From NCBI GenBank assembly GCA_964461035.1, contig CAYWRI010000003.1:1-64000 (forward strand): DNA of 64,000 nt, read 5' to 3'. A program made the translations under genes and the position numbers. Shown here in pieces: positions 57,983 through 64,000 of the stretch; the stretch's first letter is position 1, and every line of letters starts with the position of its first letter. The notes under the pieces were generated by a model. It did no database searches. It saw only the letters and a list, made by a program, of their open reading frames with translations, and was not told the origin of the DNA. Origin of the DNA: CAYZNE01 sp964461035. GTDB lineage: Archaea > Nanobdellota > Nanobdellia > Woesearchaeales > CAYZNE01.

Positions 57983-59110
57983 ATGAATCAAAAAGATGCT
58001 GATTATCAGTTGAGTATGAAAGAGAGAAGAAAGCTTAAAGAATTTGTTAAAGAGTTATCAAAATACAAAGGAAGACACACAGAGCTTGTTTCAGTTTATG
58101 TTCCCGTAGGTTATGACCTTGTGAAAATAACTCAACATCTTGAGCAAGAGAAAGATACAGCGAGCAATATAAAAAGTGCTTCTAATAGAAAAAATGTTCA
58201 AGAGGCTCTTGAAAAAATGATTCAATATTTAAAAACAATTGTGGTAAAAACACCCAAACACGGTCTTGCAGTTTTTGCAGGAAATATTGCTGAAAGAGAA
58301 GGTCAGTATGATTTTAAGGTTTGGGCAATAGAACCTCCTGCACCAATGAATCAAAGATTATATAGATGTGATAAAGAGTTTATTTTAGATCCTTTAGAAG
58401 AGCAAGTAGAAGACAAAAATGAATATGGCCTTGTAGTTCTTGATAGCAGGGATGCAACTATTGCAATTCTTAGAGGAAAAACAATAATTCCTATAAAAAC
58501 AACTCATTCAGAGGTTCCAGGAAAAATGAGAGCTGGAGGACAATCTGCTCCGAGATTTCAAAGATTAAGAGCTGGAGCCCAAAATGATCACTTTAAAAAA
58601 ATAGCAGATTATATGAAAGATGAATTTCTTCCAAGACAATATCTTCAAGGAATCATAATTGGTGGTCCAGGTACTACTGTAAATACTTTTTTAAATAGAC
58701 ATCACATAACGGGAGATGTTGAAAAAAAAATAATAGGTGTCAAAGATTTATCTTATACTGGAGATTTTGGTTTAAGAGAATTAGTAGATAAAAGTGATGA
58801 TATTCTTGCAAAAGAAGACATAGTGCGTGAAAGGACTCTAATGAAAAAGTTTTTTGTTATGCTTTCAATAGAAGAAGGTAAAACATCTTATGGTAAAGAT
58901 AAAGTTATGGAATTACTAAAACAAGGTGTTGTTGATACAGTAATAGTTTCTGAAGCTTTGGACGATAAATTTCTTGATGAATTTGAAAAAGAAGCAGTTA
59001 AAGTAGGTTCAAATGTTGAAATAATATCAACAGAAACCGCAGAAGGCGTTCAACTTCGAGATATGGGAAAAGTTGTTGCCATTCTTAGATTTGATTTAAA
59101 TCATTCTTAG
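57983..59110 (+). CDS. prf1: Peptide chain release factor aRF1
   Basis: A 375-residue archaeal class I release factor for all three stop codons. The N-domain has the stop-recognition motifs TASNIKS (59-65) and YRCDKEF (127-133). The M-domain has GGQ at 185-187, which triggers peptidyl-tRNA hydrolysis and is methylated on Gln by HemK/Mtq2 enzymes (compare the fusion at 4359). The C-domain is complete. TATA ATTTTATAAA lies about 25 nt before the ATG. Confidence 0.95.
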   Translation: MNQKDADYQLSMKERRKLKEFVKELSKYKGRHTELVSVYVPVGYDLVKITQHLEQEKDTASNIKSASNRKNVQEALEKMIQYLKTIVVKTPKHGLAVFAGNIAEREGQYDFKVWAIEPPAPMNQRLYRCDKEFILDPLEEQVEDKNEYGLVVLDSRDATIAILRGKTIIPIKTTHSEVPGKMRAGGQSAPRFQRLRAGAQNDHFKKIADYMKDEFLPRQYLQGIIIGGPGTTVNTFLNRHHITGDVEKKIIGVKDLSYTGDFGLRELVDKSDDILAKEDIVRERTLMKKFFVMLSIEEGKTSYGKDKVMELLKQGVVDTVIVSEALDDKFLDEFEKEAVKVGSNVEIISTETAEGVQLRDMGKVVAILRFDLNHS

Positions 59111-59134
59111 TTATGTGTTATTTTCATAGAATAT

Positions 59135-59647
59135 CTAATTATGTTGTTGAGGTTTAGGTGTGCAAACACATACTTTCTCATAAGATATATCATTTTTATC
59201 TAAGAACCCTATTGCAATTTGTTCTAATTGACTTTTATCTGTTTTATCCAGAACTAGAATCATGAGATTATTTTTATCGTTTCCATTAAATTCAGGAATA
59301 CACACAAAATCATCTAAGTTATTACCATAAAATTCTTCCTCAGTCACATTTCTGGCAAGGTGACCTCTATCTACTGCAATTTTATAACTTTCAGTTGTTT
59401 TAGAATATAAGTATCTGCTAAGTGCATTTATTTTATTTTCAAGAAAGTAATTAATAACTTCTGTGTCGAACAGGGCATCATTATTTACTCCAACAACATG
59501 AATAGTTTCTCCTTTATGCAAGATTATTTTTTCCCTCCATTGTATTCTCTCTAAGTTTTTCACTTGTTTTAAACATAGGTAATCTGAGATTGGATTTATA
59601 CAATAATTTGGAAATTTTTTAGTAAGATTAGATATTACATTTTTCAT
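59135..59647 (-). CDS. Hypothetical protein, 170 aa
   Basis: A 170-residue soluble alpha/beta protein containing KGETIHVVGVNNDALFDTEV and a later strand NNLMILVLDKTD. There are five Cys (including CVCTP near the C-terminus). No catalytic motif or family is recognised. It converges with aRF1 (24-nt gap) and diverges from the transaldolase gene; both promoters share the 85-nt space. Confidence 0.55.
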   Translation of the reverse strand: MKNVISNLTKKFPNYCINPISDYLCLKQVKNLERIQWREKIILHKGETIHVVGVNNDALFDTEVINYFLENKINALSRYLYSKTTESYKIAVDRGHLARNVTEEEFYGNNLDDFVCIPEFNGNDKNNLMILVLDKTDKSQLEQIAIGFLDKNDISYEKVCVCTPKPQQHN

Positions 59648-59732
59648 TTTTTTTAATCTCTTTTAAAATAAATATTTTTAAATTTCATAAACTATATAAA
59701 GTTATCTTGTTTCATATTAGTTAGGTGATAAT

Positions 59733-60587
59733 ATGAAAATATTTCTTGACAGTGCAAATTTAGATGAAATTAAAGAAGCTTTTTCCTGGGGAATAATTGA
59801 TGGTATAACAACAAATCCTTCTTTAATGAAAAAAGCAATTAACAGCTTGAATTCAAAAGGTTCTAATGTTAATATGTTAAATTATATTGAAGATATTCTT
59901 AAAATTGCAGGCAGTAATCATTCTGTTAGCTTAGAAGTAATAAGTCTTACTGAAAAAGAAATGTATTCTGAAGCAAAAATATTATATGATCAATTTAATA
60001 AAATTGTAGACAATGTTTCAATTAAAATTCCAATATGCACTGCTAAAGATGTAAGTTCAATTAATTTTGATGCATTGAAAGTTATAAAAAAATTAGCAGA
60101 TGAAAACATTTCTGTAAATGCAACTTTGATTTTTAATCCAGAACAGGCTCTCTTAGCCGCAAAAGCAGGAGCAAAATTTGTAAGTCCTTTCTTAGGTAGA
60201 ATCGATGATTTATTACGAATTGAAAAACTAGATCTGAAAAAAGTATCAGCTCCTGTCACGGATAAAGAATTTGCAGGACAGGATTATTATCCTGCAGAAG
60301 GAGTATTTATAGAAAAAGGAATGGCTGAAGATAATGGAATCATAAGTGGTATTGATTTATTAAGTCAACTAATTACAATATTTGACAATTATGAATTTGA
60401 TTGTCAGATAATCGCTGCATCTGTTAGAAACTCAAGACAAGCAAGAGAATCAGCTCTTGAAGGTGCAGATATAGCAACACTTCCTTTTACTGTAATAAAA
60501 GACATGCTTTGGCATAAAAAATCTGCAGAAGGAATAATTGCTTTTGAAAACGATGTTGTTCCAGAATACAAAAAACTGTTTGACTAA
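59733..60587 (+). CDS. tal: Transaldolase / fructose-6-phosphate aldolase family enzyme
   Basis: A 284-residue TIM-barrel aldolase. FLDSANLDEIKEA and GITTNPSL open the protein, SIKIP (96-100) carries the Schiff-base Lys98, and NATLIFNPEQALLAAKAGA plus VSPFLGRIDD follow. The length is closer to transaldolase than to FSA (220). It would interconvert pentose-phosphate sugars; RpiB at the window's right end serves the same pathway. AGGTGATA is the Shine-Dalgarno; TATA CTATATAAAG lies upstream. Confidence 0.9.
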   Translation: MKIFLDSANLDEIKEAFSWGIIDGITTNPSLMKKAINSLNSKGSNVNMLNYIEDILKIAGSNHSVSLEVISLTEKEMYSEAKILYDQFNKIVDNVSIKIPICTAKDVSSINFDALKVIKKLADENISVNATLIFNPEQALLAAKAGAKFVSPFLGRIDDLLRIEKLDLKKVSAPVTDKEFAGQDYYPAEGVFIEKGMAEDNGIISGIDLLSQLITIFDNYEFDCQIIAASVRNSRQARESALEGADIATLPFTVIKDMLWHKKSAEGIIAFENDVVPEYKKLFD

Positions 60588-60595
60588 TTTTATAT

Positions 60596-61225
60596 TTATT
60601 TTTCTATTAAATTATTTTTAACAAGAAATATTTTAATCAATTCATACATTTTCTCATATCCTTTAGAGTTTATATGTAATCCATCATCTAATAATTCAGT
60701 ATAATTTGATTTAGAAAACTCTTGAAATATGTCAAGAAAAGGTATATTATTTTTTTCACAAATTTCTTTAATTGTGTTATTAAACTCATTTATTCTATTA
60801 TTTGAGAACACCGTTTCTTCGTAGTTTTTGCAGATTTCTTCATCAACAGGAGTTAATCCTATAAAAGTAACCTCCTCAGTAAACTTTTTTGCTTTTTTGC
60901 ATAATTTTATTATGTTCTTTCTGAATTGAGCAATTTTTGTATCGTACAATTTATTTGGAAAACTTAATCTAGAATCATTCAGCCCTATCGCAATTATAAT
61001 TATGTTTCTATCCTCAGATCTAAGAAATTTAATTCTTGCTTTTGCTTCGCAATCAAATCTTTTTAATAAGGTCTTTGTTGTGTCTCCACAGATACTTAGA
61101 TTCTGAAGGCAGTTATAATAATCTTTAACTTCAAAATATTTTCTTAATCTTCCGCACCAACCCCTATTAAGATTGTCTCCTCTTCCAAAACTTATACTAT
61201 CTCCAAATACACATATTTGATACAT
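60596..61225 (-). CDS. SGNH/GDSL-family hydrolase
   Basis: A 209-residue protein with block I FGDSISFG (catalytic Ser10), a Gly block (CGDTTKTLLKRF), block III AIGLND (Asn) and block V DGLHINSKGY (Asp and His). No signal peptide, so cytosolic. Family members are esterases, thioesterases or deacetylases, acting on lipids or glycans; the substrate is unknown. It is followed on the same transcript side by no other gene before the convergent transaldolase. Confidence 0.85.
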   Translation of the reverse strand: MYQICVFGDSISFGRGDNLNRGWCGRLRKYFEVKDYYNCLQNLSICGDTTKTLLKRFDCEAKARIKFLRSEDRNIIIIAIGLNDSRLSFPNKLYDTKIAQFRKNIIKLCKKAKKFTEEVTFIGLTPVDEEICKNYEETVFSNNRINEFNNTIKEICEKNNIPFLDIFQEFSKSNYTELLDDGLHINSKGYEKMYELIKIFLVKNNLIEK

Positions 61226-61285
61226 AATCGTAATTTGTCTTTATTGTAATATAAATCTTTTGTATTATTTTAGATTTATTATCAA

Positions 61286-61999
61286 TTAAACAAGTTCTAT
61301 ATTCATATTAGAATAATTTTCAAGAATAATTCGCTTCAGAGTTTCTAAGAACTGGTTTGATGGTGGTTCTATTTTCTTAAATAGTTCAGCATTGTCTTCA
61401 GGATTAAATTTTTCTAATTCCCAAACACATTTCAAATCTTTAATAATTTTTGCGAGTTCAAGAAAAACCTCTTTTCTGTAAACAGATCCTGGAACAATCA
61501 GTGTTCTAAAAATTATATCTACTTCTTTATCATATTCTTTCAATAAATTAATACTTTCTATTATTTCAAAATATGTTTTTTCTGCAGATTCAAAAAAAGT
61601 TCCTGCTTTTGTTATTTTTTTAAAATTTTCTTGAGATGTTATTAAATCAAAAACAATAATATCAAAAAAACTCTTTTGTAAAAAATACTTTAATACATCC
61701 GATTTTGTTCCATTTGTTTTTAGAGCTATTTTAATTTTCATTTTTTTACAAAAATCTATTAATTCAATCATTGCTTGTTTTTGAAGAAGTGGTTCTCCAC
61801 CTGAGAATAGTATTACTGTTGGTTTTAATTTAATAAGTTCCTCTTTAAATAATTTTAATTCTATGAGTGCTTCAGAACGGAATTCAAAATACTTTGAATT
61901 TTTGAAAACACAATTAATTTTATTACCATAAAAGTTTATTTCATAAGCTCCTTCAATAATTTTACTGGGTAAAATCTGCTTATCAACATATGCTTGCAT
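61286..61999 (-). CDS. Radical-SAM-fold protein lacking the cluster Cys triad
   Basis: A 237-residue protein resembling PflA/NrdG-type activating enzymes or QueE. FSGGEPLLQ (65-73) is the SAM-binding GGE motif, and KIALKTNGT plus an FRTLIVPG segment follow the family order. Yet the CxxxCxxC that holds the 4Fe-4S cluster, expected near residue 30, is absent: only Cys30 remains (NKINCVFKNS). Without it, radical chemistry is unlikely. It may be a decayed or repurposed enzyme. The frame is intact, so this is not an obvious pseudogene. Confidence 0.7.
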   Translation of the reverse strand: MQAYVDKQILPSKIIEGAYEINFYGNKINCVFKNSKYFEFRSEALIELKLFKEELIKLKPTVILFSGGEPLLQKQAMIELIDFCKKMKIKIALKTNGTKSDVLKYFLQKSFFDIIVFDLITSQENFKKITKAGTFFESAEKTYFEIIESINLLKEYDKEVDIIFRTLIVPGSVYRKEVFLELAKIIKDLKCVWELEKFNPEDNAELFKKIEPPSNQFLETLKRIILENYSNMNIELV

Positions 62000-62127
62000 A
62001 ATACTCTAGAAGTATTAACTATTATATAAATGCTTTCAGTTTTTTTTTTGAGACCAACTCTTCATTTCAAAAGATATTTAAATAAGTAATATTTAGTTTA
62101 GTTAAATCCAGTAATGGGGGTGCAAAT

Positions 62128-62676
62128 ATGACAAATTGGTTGTTGATAGGAATTATAGTTCTTGTAGTTTTAGTTATAATAGGAATTTACAATGTTCTAG
62201 TAAGATTAAATAATAGAGTAAAAAACGCTTGGTCTCAAATAGATGTTCAACTAAAGAAAAGATATGATTTAGTACCCAATCTTGTTGAAACTGTAAAAGG
62301 ATATGCTAAGCATGAAAGTGAACTTTTCTTAAAAGTTACCACTGCGCGTTCAGAAGCATACAAATCTAGTAAGATTAGTGATAAAATAGGGAACAATAAT
62401 AAATTTTCAGCTTTAGTAGGTCAAATGCTTGCAGTAGCAGAAAATTATCCTAACTTAAAAGCTGATCAGCATTTTTTAAAAATGCAAGAAGATTTAAATG
62501 GCATTGAATCAAAAATTGCTTATGCACGACAATTTTATAATGACGTGGTTGAGCAGTTTAATACAAAAACACAGCTTTTTCCTAATAATCTTTTTGTAAA
62601 ATTATTTGGTTTTGAAAAATATGTGTTCTTTGAAGCAAAAAAAGAAGAAAGAGAAAATGTTAAAGTAAAGTTTTAA
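62128..62676 (+). CDS. lemA: LemA family protein
   Basis: A 182-residue protein with one N-terminal membrane helix (about 5-25) and the long helical bundle of LemA: NRVKNAWSQIDVQLKKRYDL, then VPNLVETVKGYA and YARQFYNDVVEQFNT. It sits directly upstream of htpX, a pairing widely conserved in bacteria and in some archaea. GGGGGTG is the Shine-Dalgarno. Function is thought to concern membrane quality control, but is not established. Confidence 0.9.
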   Translation: MTNWLLIGIIVLVVLVIIGIYNVLVRLNNRVKNAWSQIDVQLKKRYDLVPNLVETVKGYAKHESELFLKVTTARSEAYKSSKISDKIGNNNKFSALVGQMLAVAENYPNLKADQHFLKMQEDLNGIESKIAYARQFYNDVVEQFNTKTQLFPNNLFVKLFGFEKYVFFEAKKEERENVKVKF

Positions 62677-62718
62677 TTTTTTTCTATTTTTTTGATTATT
62701 TAACTTAAGTTATATACT

Positions 62719-63642
62719 ATGAAATCAGACTTTTACAAAGAAATGAGTAAGAATAATTGGAAAACGGTTCTCCTATTTATTATGTTCTTTATACTTGTAA
62801 CTTTATTTGGCATTGCATTTGGTGCATATTTTGGAGATATTTATTTTGGTGTTGGTCTTGCAATAATTGTTGGAATAATTTATACTGTGATTGCATACAA
62901 TTTCGGTGCATCGACTATTCTTGCAAGTTTAAATGCAAAACCAGTAACTTCTGAAAGTGATCCTTATTTATACGAGGTTGTTGATGGGTTAAGAATTGCT
63001 GCAGGTTTAAAGAATACGCCTAAAATATTTATGATTAAAGAAGATTCTATGAATGCTTTTGCAACTGGAGTTAATCCTGAAAAATCATATATTTGCGTAA
63101 CTTCTGGTTTAAGAGAAAAAATGAACAGACAAGAACTAGAAGGTGTTATTGCTCATGAAATGAGTCATATAAGAAATAAAGATATAAAAGTTATGCTCTT
63201 AGCTGCAGTTCTTGTCGGTGTTGTTATTTTACTTTCTGATGTAATATTTAGAAGTTTTATTTGGAGGGGTGCAGGAAGAAGTAGGCGAAGCAATTCTGGA
63301 GGTCAAGCTCAATGGATTTTGATAATAATTGCTTTAGTATTGGCAATTTTAGCACCATTAATAGCTCAGCTAATAAAACTTGCGATTAGTAGAAAAAGAG
63401 AGTATTTAGCTGATGCTTCAGCAGTTCAACTTACCCGATATCCTGCAGGTTTAAAATCCGCTCTTGAAAAAATCAAAGGAGATACTGATGTTACTGTTGA
63501 TACTGCTAATAAAGCAACCGCACACATGTTTATAGAAAATCCTCTTAGAAATAAAAAAAGAACTAGTTTTATTACACGAATGTTTAGTACACATCCACCC
63601 ATAGAGGATAGAATTAAAGCTCTTGAATCCATGAGTTATTAG
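62719..63642 (+). CDS. htpX: HtpX-family membrane zinc metalloprotease
   Basis: A 307-residue M48 protease. Membrane helices lie at about 15-37 and 41-62, then the zinc motif HEMSH (146-150), two further helices (about 156-174 and 196-219) and the third ligand region EYLADASAVQLT. The end FSTHPPIEDRIKALE is typical. It degrades misfolded membrane proteins. It lies 42 nt after lemA and is probably co-transcribed. Confidence 0.9.
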   Translation: MKSDFYKEMSKNNWKTVLLFIMFFILVTLFGIAFGAYFGDIYFGVGLAIIVGIIYTVIAYNFGASTILASLNAKPVTSESDPYLYEVVDGLRIAAGLKNTPKIFMIKEDSMNAFATGVNPEKSYICVTSGLREKMNRQELEGVIAHEMSHIRNKDIKVMLLAAVLVGVVILLSDVIFRSFIWRGAGRSRRSNSGGQAQWILIIIALVLAILAPLIAQLIKLAISRKREYLADASAVQLTRYPAGLKSALEKIKGDTDVTVDTANKATAHMFIENPLRNKKRTSFITRMFSTHPPIEDRIKALESMSY

Positions 63643-63647
63643 TTTTT

Positions 63648-64000
63648 TTAATATTTATGTTGTTCTTCAAGTTTTATTGTTTGTAAATATCTTTTAAGAT
63701 AAGCATCATCTTTTTCTTTATCGGAATAGAATTTTGTTTCTAACCAACTTTCAATAATATTTATACATTCTTCTATTGTTATTAAATCTGCACTTAATCC
63801 AATTACATTAGAATTATTATGTTTCCGACTTGAAATAGCATCTTCTGCTGTTAAACATCTTGAAGCAATAATTCTACCATACTTTGATGCAGGTATAATA
63901 ATTCCTATTCCAGAACCACATATTCCTATTCCGACACTATTTAAATAATTATTAGAAACATTACGCCCAATTTTATCAGATATTTCAGGATAATCACATC
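63648..64000 (-). CDS. rpiB: Ribose-5-phosphate isomerase B, 5' end outside window
   Basis: The minus-strand frame is open from the right edge to TAA at 63650-63648, about 117 residues. GIGICGSGIGIIIPASKYG carries the catalytic Cys in the ICGxGIG motif, then IIASRCLTAEDAISSRKHNN and VIGLSADLITIEE match RpiB. The C-terminus is extended and Lys-rich compared with the usual 150 residues. It isomerises ribulose-5-P and ribose-5-P. It converges with htpX (5-nt gap). Confidence 0.85.
   Translation of the reverse strand, partial: CDYPEISDKIGRNVSNNYLNSVGIGICGSGIGIIIPASKYGRIIASRCLTAEDAISSRKHNNSNVIGLSADLITIEECINIIESWLETKFYSDKEKDDAYLKRYLQTIKLEEQHKY

Noticed and set aside
1..64000. tRNA genes in intergenic spaces
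   Set aside because: No spacer contained a T-arm-like GTTCRANNC with matching acceptor and anticodon stems. The one good GATTCGAATCC-like string (about 21942) lies inside the 1077-residue gene.
1..64000. CRISPR arrays, insertion sequences or prophage genes
   Set aside because: No regularly spaced direct repeats, transposase, integrase or phage structural gene was seen; intergenic repeats are single hairpins.

Overview
This 64 kb window is AT-rich chromosomal DNA from an archaeon, most likely a reduced-genome DPANN lineage of the Woesearchaeota or Pacearchaeota kind. The domain is certain from gene content: an archaeal-order S10/spc ribosomal operon with eS4, eL32, eL19, SUI1 and the RNase P subunit Rpp29 embedded in it, plus aRF1, aIF2-alpha, Nop10, eS6, eL15, archaeal GlyRS, class III pilin signal peptides and a DUF106 protein. 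The lineage guess is inference from low GC, compact genes and many orphan genes. No tRNA, rRNA, CRISPR array, insertion sequence or phage gene was found.

Layout. 1-7 kb: an OB-fold membrane protein, a type IV pilin, then a tightly packed operon of two pilin-like proteins, a helix-turn-helix protein, a shikimate-kinase-like P-loop protein and a methyltransferase-kinase fusion. 7-14 kb: UbiB kinase, MazG-like hydrolase, DUF106 insertase, eL15 and eS6, then a patch of three orphan genes and a PRC-barrel gene with an operator-like repeat. 14-22 kb: NOG1 GTPase, a divergent isoprenoid-synthase-like protein, a histidine phosphatase, a phosphohistidine-domain protein and a 1077-residue orphan. 22-37 kb: uL3 to SecY, 25 genes in nearly unbroken + strand order. 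37-48 kb: a HAD gene interrupted by one in-frame stop, a regulator, FtsZ, Nop10 and aIF2-alpha, a 925-residue orphan, a second HAD protein, GlyRS and PAC2. 48-64 kb: exported PLD, ureohydrolase-like protein, GlmS with a eukaryotic-type GNA1 acetyltransferase, ThiI-like PP-loop protein, signal peptidase, Rad50-like ATPase, aRF1, transaldolase, SGNH hydrolase, a radical-SAM-like protein without its cysteine triad, LemA-HtpX and RpiB.

Gene expression logic is visible. Genes that begin a transcript usually have a TATA-like box about 22-32 nt before the start codon, implying leaderless mRNAs. Genes inside operons carry GGTG/GAGGTG Shine-Dalgarno sequences. I used this to move several start codons.

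The most unusual signal is outside the genes. At least nine intergenic spaces hold long, mostly perfectly paired hairpins or nested multi-helix structures. The best are 41209-41350 (four nested helices), 45087-45232 (two compound hairpins before glyS), 38730-38862 (TATA box, 9-bp hairpin, terminator) and 40059-40125 (hairpin with symmetric internal loops). I could not match any to a known RNA family, and all helices were found by eye. Other leads are the in-frame TAA in the HAD gene, the methyltransferase-kinase fusion, the radical-SAM-like protein lacking its cluster cysteines, the GlmS-GNA1 pair, and long charged tails on many ribosomal proteins.
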